From positions 1-10,274 of the forward strand of contig JAHDOX010000094.1 of the NCBI GenBank assembly GCA_018434645.1: a stretch of 10,274 bases of DNA, written 5' to 3'. Positions 1-6,172 of the stretch are shown in pieces. The notes beneath the pieces are model-generated. The model saw nothing but the letters and a program-made list of their open reading frames with translations. It searched no databases and was not told the origin of the DNA. Origin of the DNA: Synergistales bacterium (GTDB lineage Bacteria; Synergistota; Synergistia; Synergistales; Thermovirgaceae). The translations under genes and the position numbers were made by a program. Positions within the stretch are counted from its first letter, which is position 1; every line of letters begins with the position of its first letter.

Positions 1-12
1 GCAGGTGCAACC

Positions 13-915
13 ATGAACTACAAAGGTAAAAAGAATTTATCGATGGAACTTATCTGGCGAACGATACTTTTATTCCGGTGGATACTCTGGCATCTTCCGC
101 ACAAGTGGGCCCTTTCCCTTGGAACTGTGACAGGGTGGTTCGTTTGGGCCCTCAGCAAAAAGCGAGTCGACAGGGCGGAAGGGCGGTGTGTGTGTGCCCT
201 TGGCGTCGGTGTCAGTCTGGCACGTGAGGTAGTGAAAAGTTCCTACCTGAATCTGGGAAAAAGTCTGGCGGAGTTTTTACGCTTCCCTGTTATGGGGGCA
301 GAAGTCGAAAAATTTGTCGAGATCCATGGTGAAGAAAACCTCAAAAATGCACTCGATGAGGGGCATGGTGTAATACTTTTGACGGCTCATCTCGGAAACT
401 GGGAAATGGCGGCCGCTGTGCTGGGGCGAAGGGGTTATCCCATGAACGCCATAGGCGCCGAGCAACGGGACCCCCGGATAACGGAACTGATCGAGCTTTT
501 AAGGGCAAGTTCCCTTGTAAAGACCATCGGCAAAGGTTTCGATCTTAAAGCAGCTCTTACATGTCTCAGGTCGGGCGAGATCCTTGGCGTCCTGCTGGAC
601 CAGGATTTCGGATCGCGGGGCATCGTGGCGCCCTTTTTGGGTATTGATGCCAGTACGCCTTATGGCCCTTTGAAAATGGCAGACAAGCTGAAATCGCGAA
701 TTGTACCTCTTTTTATTATCAGAAAACCCGACGGGATCAACCACGACCTTTATCTGCTGCCTGCCCTAAGGCCGCCGTCAGGAGAAAGTTTCGGCGCCGA
801 TCTGGAAGGGGCCGTCCGTCTTTGCAACGATATCATCAGCGAATGGATTTCCAGATACCCTGGGCAGTGGATGTGGTTATACCCCCGCTGGGCTTCGACC
901 AAAGGTGACCGCTGA
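13..915 (+). CDS. LpxL/HtrB-family lysophospholipid (lipid A-type) acyltransferase
   Basis: A 300-residue protein of the LpxL/LpxM/HtrB family, which at the inner membrane transfers an acyl chain from acyl-ACP (or a related donor) to a lipid A precursor or another lipid. The catalytic H-x4-E motif is seen as HLGNWE (His126, Glu131) after a hydrophobic strand. The second conserved block is LLDQDFG (Asp196, Asp198), and the family-typical C-terminal QWMWLYPRW is at 285-293. Residues about 11-48 are hydrophobic and aromatic, consistent with an N-terminal membrane anchor. Length matches the family (about 290-310). The ATG at 13 has a modest AGGTG five nucleotides upstream; an in-frame ATG at 43 (Met11) is an alternative with a poorer ribosome site. 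The stop overlaps the next start by one base (TGATG), so the two genes are translationally coupled. The family is clear, but the exact acceptor (lipid A or another glycolipid) cannot be read from sequence. Confidence 0.9.
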   Translation: MNYKGKKNLSMELIWRTILLFRWILWHLPHKWALSLGTVTGWFVWALSKKRVDRAEGRCVCALGVGVSLAREVVKSSYLNLGKSLAEFLRFPVMGAEVEKFVEIHGEENLKNALDEGHGVILLTAHLGNWEMAAAVLGRRGYPMNAIGAEQRDPRITELIELLRASSLVKTIGKGFDLKAALTCLRSGEILGVLLDQDFGSRGIVAPFLGIDASTPYGPLKMADKLKSRIVPLFIIRKPDGINHDLYLLPALRPPSGESFGADLEGAVRLCNDIISEWISRYPGQWMWLYPRWASTKGDR

Positions 916-1367
916 TGCTGGTGGGTATAGATCCAGGACGTGAGAAATTCGGGTGGGCCTTCGTAAAAAAGGACGGAAACCTTCTCCTTTCGGGAGTTAC
1001 GCCCCTGGCCGAGTTCAACGAGTGGCTCGTTGCGATAGGGTCGGGAGAAGCGTCGGGGTTCGGGAATTGGGTGTTTGAGGGAAAATACGATGAGCTTTTC
1101 CTGCCCCCCGTTGAAAAGATCCTCCTGGGGGAAGGAACCGGGATGAAGAAAGTCGCAGATATTTTGCGGAGCAAGAACCTGTCTTTTGATGCAGTTCCTG
1201 AGGCGTACTCCACTCTCAGGGCGAGGAAGCTGTACTGGGTCCTGCATCCGCCGCGTGGCCTAGGACGGCTGGTTCCGCTGTCTTTCAGGGTGCCGCCCCG
1301 TCCGATAGACGACCTCGCGGCGTGGAGACTGGCCCTGGACTTTCTGGGTTTGTCCGGGGAGGATTAG
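915..1367 (+). CDS. Divergent YqgF/RuvX-like RNase H-fold protein
   Basis: A 150-residue protein starting GIDPGREKFGWA (4-15), the first strand signature of the RuvC/YqgF RNase H-fold superfamily with a metal-binding Asp6. A GEGTG turn at 72-76 resembles the GNGT turn of YqgF domains such as that in Tex. PEAYSTLRAR (95-104) matches the position of the second acidic motif (Glu96), and IDDLAAW (131-137) gives the final acidic residues (Asp132/Asp133). Length fits stand-alone YqgF/RuvX (about 140-150). RuvX of this family trims the 5' end of pre-16S rRNA, but this copy lacks the canonical DER of that clade, so a different nucleic-acid substrate is possible. It overlaps the acyltransferase stop by 1 nt and therefore uses coupled translation. 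Fold assignment is fairly secure; substrate and activity are inference. Confidence 0.7.
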   Translation: MLVGIDPGREKFGWAFVKKDGNLLLSGVTPLAEFNEWLVAIGSGEASGFGNWVFEGKYDELFLPPVEKILLGEGTGMKKVADILRSKNLSFDAVPEAYSTLRARKLYWVLHPPRGLGRLVPLSFRVPPRPIDDLAAWRLALDFLGLSGED

Positions 1368-1407
1368 AAAGGTTTTAAAGTCCCCATTTTGAACCTGGTC
1401 TATTCAC

Positions 1408-2820
1408 TTGAGGGAAGCGCGGGCGAGATGGCTAAAAGTGCGTGAAACCAAAAGAAAAGTTAAAAAATTTTTTGTCGAAGAGCTTTCTTTCGTTTTTGAA
1501 CTGGTCAAATGGCTCCTTCTGGCGTTAATTACGGGAGTGATAGTGGGATCTTTTTCGGCACTGTTTCTGCGATCCCTGGAAGTAGCCTCCTCCATTATGG
1601 CTGACCCGGGTCTTTGGCGACTGCTTTTTTTGCCTGCGGGACTTCTTGCGAGCACCTTTGCCGTAAGGATCTCCGGGCTGGATAGTCCCCATTTAAGGCG
1701 TGATGTAGCCGTTCAGGCGGTGCATGACTTCAGGGGGCTGATCCCTCTGAGAATAGCTCCCGTCAAGATGGTTGCCTCCATATTCACCATAGCTGTCGGA
1801 GGTTCGGCCGGGCGTGTAGGTCCGTGCGCACAAATAGGGGCAGCTCTGATGTCGGGTATTTCTACGTCGGCTGGTTTCAACGAAAGGGATCGACGTAAAC
1901 TCGTGGTGTGCGGAATTTCGTCAGGTTTCGCCGCTGTCTTCGGGACTCCCGTCGCGGGCGCCGTATTCGGCCTGGAAGTTTTATTCATGGGGCAGATGCT
2001 TTATGACGTGCTCTTGCCGTCCTTCGTCAGCAGTATTGTTTCCTACCATACAGCACTGTTTCTGGGGATTCCCTATAAGGTTGCCGCCTTCGTTGAAATC
2101 CCGGCGTTTACGCCGTCTGTTTTGGGCATAGTCATTTTGGCCGGCGTTTTTTTCGGTTTTGTTTCGCTCTTTCACATAGAAATGCTCGCTTCGCTGGAAC
2201 GCCTTGCAAAAAAGATCCCTTTAGGCCCCTACAAGAAGGCGTTGTTTGGGTCGGCTTTGCTCCTTTTGATATGGGAGCTTTTCGGTGAAATGTACCTGGG
2301 GCTCGGCGAATCGACCATCATTGAAATATTCCACGGTGGTTTTGTCCCTGTTTACGCTTTTGCAGTCAAGTCGCTTGCCACCGGTGTAACCCTTGCATTC
2401 GGAGGAGCTGGCGGTGTCTTGACGCCGACCTTTTTTGTGGGAACCGCCGCAGGTTCGACCTTCGCCTCGATTTTACATCTCGATCCGGTCTTTTACAGCG
2501 TCCTGGGTTTTGTGGGAGTGCTCGCAGGTTCGGCCAACACTCCCATTGCGGCCGTTTTTCTTGCTACGGAGCTCTTTGGTGTGCAAGCCGGTGCCTTTGC
2601 CGCCGTCGTCTCCGTGGTTTCCTTTGCACTCAGCGGCCACAGAAGCCTTTACCCGAGTCAGATACTCGCCCGAACAAAAGCACCGCTGCCTGGTTACAGG
2701 AACGTACAATCCGCGGACGAAACGGTCTCCGGAGTGATTAACGGTGAATCGGCCTTGGCGAAACTGCTCAGGTGGTGGGGCCTGTTGAAGCAGTCCCGGT
2801 CCCGGCATAAAGGCGCCTGA
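1408..2820 (+). CDS. CLC-family chloride channel/transporter lacking both key glutamates
   Basis: A 470-residue integral membrane protein of the CLC (voltage-gated chloride channel/EriC) family with many hydrophobic segments from about residue 31 to 410 and no C-terminal CBS domains. Recognisable blocks are GSAGRVGP (132-139, the family GxEGP filter motif), FGTPVAGAVFGLE (178-190), GGAGGVLTP (332-340, family GxFxP) and SLYPSQ (413-418, with Tyr415 at the place of the chloride-coordinating tyrosine). The external gating glutamate is Val137 (codon GTA at 1816-1818), and the internal proton glutamate position, just after Glu190, is Val191. The GSGIP motif is changed to GLDSP (90-94). By analogy with CLC-K and other channels this suggests passive anion conduction rather than H+/Cl- exchange. 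The start is uncertain: TTG at 1408 has no clear ribosome site, and GTG at 1438 is an alternative. It lies 40 nt after the YqgF-like gene on the same strand. Its 3' end overlaps the convergent racemase gene by 53 bp. Confidence 0.9.
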   Translation: MREARARWLKVRETKRKVKKFFVEELSFVFELVKWLLLALITGVIVGSFSALFLRSLEVASSIMADPGLWRLLFLPAGLLASTFAVRISGLDSPHLRRDVAVQAVHDFRGLIPLRIAPVKMVASIFTIAVGGSAGRVGPCAQIGAALMSGISTSAGFNERDRRKLVVCGISSGFAAVFGTPVAGAVFGLEVLFMGQMLYDVLLPSFVSSIVSYHTALFLGIPYKVAAFVEIPAFTPSVLGIVILAGVFFGFVSLFHIEMLASLERLAKKIPLGPYKKALFGSALLLLIWELFGEMYLGLGESTIIEIFHGGFVPVYAFAVKSLATGVTLAFGGAGGVLTPTFFVGTAAGSTFASILHLDPVFYSVLGFVGVLAGSANTPIAAVFLATELFGVQAGAFAAVVSVVSFALSGHRSLYPSQILARTKAPLPGYRNVQSADETVSGVINGESALAKLLRWWGLLKQSRSRHKGA

Positions 2821-3499
2821 TGCAGGAAAGGGCGAGCGCCTGGAGGCTTGAAATCATCCTGTCCTCCGGAAGCCGGCCGGCATCCCAGGCAAGCGGAAGC
2901 TCTGTACAAGCGGCTATAAAGGGGAGATCTTGCGAATTCTCAAGGATCGCCACTATTTCTCCCAGTAGTCTCCCTGCCCTTTGGGTTTCATTCGCCTTTA
3001 CAAGCCTTACCGTTTCCTGGATCTTTTCCTGTTGATCTTTGCCGGGTATTTTTAAGGGGTATCCCCTTTCTTTAGCGTGCTTTTCGTAAATTCCCGAAGC
3101 CACGGTCCCCTTGCTGGCAAGAAGCCATGCCCCCCCGCTATTCTTTGAAGCGGCCTCGCTTATAGTTGCTTCGACTATGTGGATGAGGGGAAGGGGGACT
3201 TCTTCCATCAGTTTGTCTATGAACACGTGAGCCGTGTTGCACGGAACCGCCAGAAAAGAAGCTCCCCATTCGGCCAATTTGTTCATGTCTTCCAGAATGC
3301 GGCGCCCCGGGTCTGGTCCGTTGCCTATAATGGCCTCGGTCCTGTCTGGAATCCAAGGGTCTGAAAGCAAGTATACCCTGGGGTGATCCTGGTCTTTTCC
3401 CGCCGGCGCAAAAACGGAAAGGAGCCTGAGAAATTCGGCTGTCGCCGCAGGACCCATGCCGCCCAGTATTCCAAGAATTTCAGAAGGTCGTTGGGACAT
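2768..3499 (-). CDS. Aspartate/glutamate racemase family protein
   Basis: A 243-residue cofactor-independent racemase of the Asp/Glu/hydantoin superfamily, which inverts amino acids using two cysteines. The N-terminal GILGGMGPAAT (10-20), SDPWIPDRTEAI (46-57), the first catalytic Cys87 in VPCNTAH (85-91) and the second Cys198 in AACTELPL (196-203) are all present and in family order, so the enzyme looks intact. The start is placed at the ATG at 3499-3497 because GGAGGAGG lies 8 nt upstream on the minus strand. The open frame continues upstream to 3637, but those extra 46 residues do not look like this family. The likely product is D-aspartate or D-glutamate for the cell wall or D-amino acid metabolism; the true substrate cannot be told from sequence. 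It is divergent from the patatin gene and convergent with the CLC gene (53-bp overlap). Confidence 0.88.
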   Translation of the reverse strand: MSQRPSEILGILGGMGPAATAEFLRLLSVFAPAGKDQDHPRVYLLSDPWIPDRTEAIIGNGPDPGRRILEDMNKLAEWGASFLAVPCNTAHVFIDKLMEEVPLPLIHIVEATISEAASKNSGGAWLLASKGTVASGIYEKHAKERGYPLKIPGKDQQEKIQETVRLVKANETQRAGRLLGEIVAILENSQDLPFIAACTELPLAWDAGRLPEDRMISSLQALALSCIRRLYAGTGTASTGPTT

Positions 3500-3507
3500 G
3501 CAAAAAG

Positions 3508-3515
3508 CCTCCTCC
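3508..3515 (-). promoter_or_regulatory. Ribosome binding site of the racemase gene
   Basis: On the minus strand this reads GGAGGAGG, ending 8 nt before the ATG at 3499. It decides the start codon in favour of 3499 over the upstream in-frame start at 3637. Confidence 0.85.
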
Positions 3516-3553
3516 GGGGATGGTTTGTTGACTGATTTGTGAACATCCGCCGT

Positions 3554-3559
3554 ATTGTA
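3554..3559 (-). promoter_or_regulatory. Candidate -10 box for the racemase gene
   Basis: On the minus strand this reads TACAAT, five of six matches to TATAAT. The best upstream -35 candidates (TTGCGC at 15-bp spacing or TGTTGC at 17 bp) are weak. The site would give a leader of roughly 45-50 nt before the ATG at 3499. No better -10 is seen upstream of the racemase on this strand. Confidence 0.35.
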
Positions 3560-3571
3560 TTTAAAACATAA

Positions 3572-3598
3572 TGTGCGCAACAGGCAAGCCCCTGTGCG
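3572..3598. repeat. Direct repeat and small palindrome in the divergent promoter region
   Basis: TGTGCG occurs at 3572-3577 and 3593-3598, spaced 21 bp (about two helical turns). Between and overlapping them is ACAGG-6 nt-CCTGT (3580-3584/3591-3595). It sits between the candidate racemase and patatin promoters, so a regulator operator is possible; the motif is short and may be chance. Confidence 0.3.
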
Positions 3599-3647
3599 GA
3601 AAAGGATGATCTGCGCCCTCGCCTTGCGGGTCGACAACGGGAGATTC

Positions 3648-3656
3648 TGTTATTAT
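3648..3656 (+). promoter_or_regulatory. Extended -10 promoter for the patatin gene
   Basis: TGTTATTAT is an extended -10 element (TGn followed by TATTAT, five of six matches). The -35 region is weak (TCGACA at 14-bp spacing), as extended -10 promoters can tolerate. It predicts a start of transcription near 3662 and a leader of about 47 nt before the GTG start. Confidence 0.45.
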
Positions 3657-3709
3657 GAGTTCAAAAGAAGCATTGAAATGTCATATGAACCTGCTGGAGG
3701 GTTTCCGTC

Positions 3710-5815
3710 GTGATAAGGAAAGGTATCCCTTTTCTTGTGGTTTTTTTGATCCTGACTACCCTGGGTTTTTCCCAGGCACATGCAGAAGGGTCACGCTCCG
3801 AAAAAGAGGGAGTAGTGCTTGTTCTATCTGGAGGGGGAACGCGTGGTTTCGCCCATGTCGGCGTTATCCAGATTCTAGAAAAAGAAGGGATCCCCCTGAC
3901 TGGAATTGTCGGAACGAGCATGGGATCCCTCATCGGCGGTCTGGCCGCCTGTGGTTACAGCGGTGAAGAGCTCGAAGACATTATCAGGGAAATCGATTTG
4001 AGGGAACTGCTGAATGACCGGTCCGAAACGGCAGGTCAGGGTGGGATTGCACCTGAAGAGAAATCTTTGATGAGGCTCGAATTCGACAGATCGTGGAGGA
4101 TAACCGGTCCGTTAGGAGGGCTTGAGGGCAGAAACCTAATGGAACGGCTTTACATGTTGACAAGACGCGCGTCGGTCTATTCTTTTTCAGATCTTCCCAT
4201 ACCTTTCGCGGCTGTCGCGACCGACATCGAGACGGGAGAAGCCGTTGTACTTACTTCGGGGGATCTGGTATCTGCGATGAGGGCTTCCATATCGATCCCA
4301 GCCCTGTTTGAACCTTGGGAAATAAGGGGCCGCCTTTTGGTGGACGGTGGTCTTGTGGCAAATGTTCCGGTTTCACAGGCTAAAGAGCTGTTTCCAGGTC
4401 ACCCCGTCATAGTCGTCGACGTGACAAGCCACGGGAAAACCAGGGAGCAGATAAGAACAGTCCTGGATGTTATCGACCAGATGATTACCGTCATGACGGA
4501 CCAGAACGTTGAAGAAGCCCTTAAAGAAGCGGACGTGGTGATCAAACCCGAAGTCGGAACGGAAGCTATGCTTTCAACCAGGGGATGGGATGAAATTATA
4601 GCCAGAGGCCGTTACGCGGCACAGGCCTCGAGGTCCGCGATACGTGCCGTCATGCCGAAAGCCGCTGAACCGATTGAAAAAGAAAAAGCCAAATCGCTTC
4701 CTGTGATTACCGATGTCAGAATAACCGGATTGGAAGGGTACGAAAGAGAGAGGCTCCTTGAGATTTGTAGAGAATGGAAGCAAAAGCCCATGAACGTAGC
4801 CGAGGTGGACAGGGTTTGCCGAAATCTCAGGAAGAGGGAAAACATAAAATTTGTCGAGTGCTTCCTCGAAGATCCAAACGCAGAAGAAACGGCAATAAAC
4901 CTTGTAGTGCGTAAAAAGCCATCGAGGGAAATTTCTGTTTCCGGCTACGCGTCCAATCTCGATCCGTACAGACGTTTGTATGTCGATCTTGCCAACAGGG
5001 ATGTTTTTACCCAGGGTGACTTCCTGAATGCCGGTATTGGAGTCGGCGACGAGTGGGAGGCGTATGCAGAGTATCTTGGACGACTCAAAAAGGAGAAACA
5101 GAGGACAGGCCTGTTCCTGTACGGCAGCAGTGAAAAACGGGAAACCGCCTCGAGCGGTATTTTTGATTGGGAGCAGTACAGGGCCGCCTTTGGGGAACAT
5201 TTCTATTGGGGGCCTTACGGGATTTATGTTGGCTACATGGTTCAGGAGGTGGATTACAGGGGAAGCCATAACAATCACGGCCCGTTGGTGTCGATGAAAT
5301 GGAACAACATGGACGATCCGATCGACCCGACCAGGGGGCTCGAGTTGAGCGGCGCAGGGTGGTACACCGATGATACGCTGCTTGGAAGAGTCGAAGTCGC
5401 CGGAGTAGAGCCCCTGAACGACACCTGGAAATTTTTTATCAAGGGAGGGGCCATCTTCGGTGATAATAGTGAGCCTTGGACCGCGGCCTACCTTGGAGCG
5501 CGAAACGAATTGTATTCCCGCGCCGACCATCCGCTGAAAGGCGAAAATGCCCTGTGGGCGGGGATAGGATTCCGCCGGCTTTTCAAAGAAAGCTGGTGGG
5601 GGAGAATGCACATGGATATTTTTGCAACAGGTGGAAGGATATACCGTGACGGGTGGGATGATGAAGATGACGTTTGGGAAGCGGGACTGGGTTTTACTCT
5701 TCCCGGCAGGTTTCTCAATGGCAGAATATTTGTCGTTTACGACGATGAAAGCGAGTGGAGTTTCGGCTACTCACTCGGCCAGCCCCGCCATCACAGGGTC
5801 GTGCCTTCGCCCTAG
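3710..5815 (+). CDS. PlpD-like patatin phospholipase with POTRA and outer-membrane beta-barrel (type Vd secretion)
   Basis: A 701-residue protein with four parts. Residues 1-25 are a signal peptide (basic start, hydrophobic core, AHA cleavage motif). Residues about 33-315 are a patatin lipid acyl hydrolase: GGGTRG oxyanion loop at 41-46, nucleophile Ser70 in GTSMG, catalytic Asp212 in DGG. Residues about 330-405 look like one POTRA domain (VITDVRITGLEG start). Residues about 408-690 are rich in alternating aromatic strands typical of an Omp85/TpsB-type 16-strand barrel. This order is that of PlpD-type Vd autotransporters, in which the barrel anchors or exports the lipase; family length is about 700-730. 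The GTG start is supported by GGAGGG at 3696-3701, 8 nt upstream. The last apparent strand (WSFGYSLG, 683-690) is followed by an unusual 11-residue polar tail. The gene stands alone with its own promoter and a hairpin at its stop. Membrane phospholipids are the likely substrate. Confidence 0.92.
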   Translation: MIRKGIPFLVVFLILTTLGFSQAHAEGSRSEKEGVVLVLSGGGTRGFAHVGVIQILEKEGIPLTGIVGTSMGSLIGGLAACGYSGEELEDIIREIDLRELLNDRSETAGQGGIAPEEKSLMRLEFDRSWRITGPLGGLEGRNLMERLYMLTRRASVYSFSDLPIPFAAVATDIETGEAVVLTSGDLVSAMRASISIPALFEPWEIRGRLLVDGGLVANVPVSQAKELFPGHPVIVVDVTSHGKTREQIRTVLDVIDQMITVMTDQNVEEALKEADVVIKPEVGTEAMLSTRGWDEIIARGRYAAQASRSAIRAVMPKAAEPIEKEKAKSLPVITDVRITGLEGYERERLLEICREWKQKPMNVAEVDRVCRNLRKRENIKFVECFLEDPNAEETAINLVVRKKPSREISVSGYASNLDPYRRLYVDLANRDVFTQGDFLNAGIGVGDEWEAYAEYLGRLKKEKQRTGLFLYGSSEKRETASSGIFDWEQYRAAFGEHFYWGPYGIYVGYMVQEVDYRGSHNNHGPLVSMKWNNMDDPIDPTRGLELSGAGWYTDDTLLGRVEVAGVEPLNDTWKFFIKGGAIFGDNSEPWTAAYLGARNELYSRADHPLKGENALWAGIGFRRLFKESWWGRMHMDIFATGGRIYRDGWDDEDDVWEAGLGFTLPGRFLNGRIFVVYDDESEWSFGYSLGQPRHHRVVPSP

Positions 5816-5848
5816 CAAGCGAGAGCTTGCTTAAAGTCTTTGTTTTTT
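5814..5848 (+). terminator. Hairpin and T-rich stretch at the end of the patatin gene
   Basis: A perfect 7-bp stem, AGCAAGC (5814-5820) and GCTTGCT (5825-5831), with a GAGA tetraloop, begins inside the TAG stop codon. A TTTG/TTTTTT-rich stretch follows after about 7 nt, so the T tract is not immediately adjacent and termination may be only partial. Confidence 0.5.
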
Positions 5849-5914
5849 CTTAAAGCATATAAGTGACGGAAAGTGTTTTTTCTCGACCCACAGCCGTTTT
5901 TTAAGCGGTTCGAT

Positions 5915-5957
5915 AGCGGCTAATCAAGCCGCTGGATATTTTTGGATTTTTTGTTTT
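5915..5957 (+). terminator. Second terminator-like hairpin upstream of proS
   Basis: AGCGGC (5915-5920) pairs with GCCGCT (5928-5933) over a 7-nt loop and is followed by three T-runs up to 5957. It could be a backup terminator of the patatin transcript or an attenuator for read-through into proS. The upstream AGCCG (5892-5896) can pair with CGGCT (5917-5921), which would break this stem. Confidence 0.45.
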
Positions 5958-5990
5958 TTGAGAAATATGGATATTCCAAGAAATGCTTTT

Positions 5991-6049
5991 TATCGAACCG
6001 CAGGCCTGTTTATTAGGGCATATCGTTTATCTTTGCCCTGCGGTTCGAT
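5991..6049 (+). repeat. 13-bp inverted repeat with an alternative upstream partner
   Basis: The arm ATCGAACCGCAGG (5992-6004) is the exact reverse complement of 6037-6049. The loop holds a further inverted repeat, AGGGCA (6015-6020) with TGCCCT (6034-6039), which can stack on the outer helix if three outer pairs open. The decamer GCGGTTCGAT of the right arm (6040-6049) also occurs at 5905-5914, so the left arm (from 5991) could instead pair with 5905-5915 over 11 bp. Confidence 0.7.
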
Positions 6050-6055
6050 GAACAT

Positions 6056-6073
6056 GTTCGAGGCGACTCGAAC
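6056..6073 (+). repeat. 7-bp hairpin with GCGA tetraloop
   Basis: GTTCGAG (6056-6062) and CTCGAAC (6067-6073) form a perfect stem closed by GCGA, a GNRA-class tetraloop that is common in structured RNAs. No T tract follows, so it is not a terminator. At DNA level it is a palindrome just upstream of the candidate proS -35 box. Confidence 0.55.
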
Positions 6074-6075
6074 CC

Positions 6076-6104
6076 TTGCTCCACCATCCTTATCTGACTA
6101 CAAT
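6076..6104 (+). promoter_or_regulatory. Candidate proS promoter
   Basis: TTGCTC (6076-6081) and TACAAT (6099-6104) are separated by 17 bp. The -10 is close to consensus, while the -35 keeps only the TTG. Transcription would start near 6111, giving a leader of about 62 nt before the ATG. If this is the only promoter, the upstream hairpins are not in the proS mRNA. Confidence 0.4.
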
Positions 6105-6172
6105 GAACTGGAATTTCCGCACGGCTCCGTTGAAATTTCGAGAGTCTGCAGGCGAACCTAAGGAGGACTGTC

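Larger units (their letters stand above)
5816..6172. other. 357-nt gene-free, inverted-repeat-rich region before proS
   Basis: No convincing coding frame, tRNA or known small RNA is recognised here. The first half is T-rich. It holds, in order, the tail of the patatin hairpin, a second terminator-like hairpin (5915-5933), a long interrupted inverted repeat (5992-6049), a 7-bp stem with a GCGA tetraloop (6056-6073), a candidate promoter (6076-6104) and the proS ribosome site (6160-6166). I see no T-box signature (AGGGTGGNACCGCG) upstream of proS. Confidence 0.7.

Noticed and set aside
3500..3637. 46-residue N-terminal extension of the racemase
   Set aside because: The strong ribosome site lies before the internal ATG at 3499 and the racemase fold begins there; the extension is not family-like and would cover the promoter region.
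3655..3966. Plus-strand ATG frame overlapping the patatin start
   Set aside because: It is out of frame with the patatin gene, has no ribosome site and lies on the predicted -10 box.
4574..5611. Long minus-strand open frame (345 codons) inside the patatin gene
   Set aside because: It is antisense to a coherent PlpD-like protein, shows no recognisable domain, and reads as a shadow frame.
5991..6088. tRNA or tmRNA, suggested by GGTTCGA motifs and CTCCACCA
   Set aside because: No acceptor stem partner (GGAGCAA) and no T-arm pairing could be found; the GTTCGAG segment instead forms its own GCGA hairpin.
5958..6161. Small open frame of 67 codons upstream of proS
   Set aside because: It runs through the inverted repeats, has no ribosome site and has no protein-like composition.
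5816..6172. T-box riboswitch for proS
   Set aside because: No T-box consensus or matching antiterminator was found.
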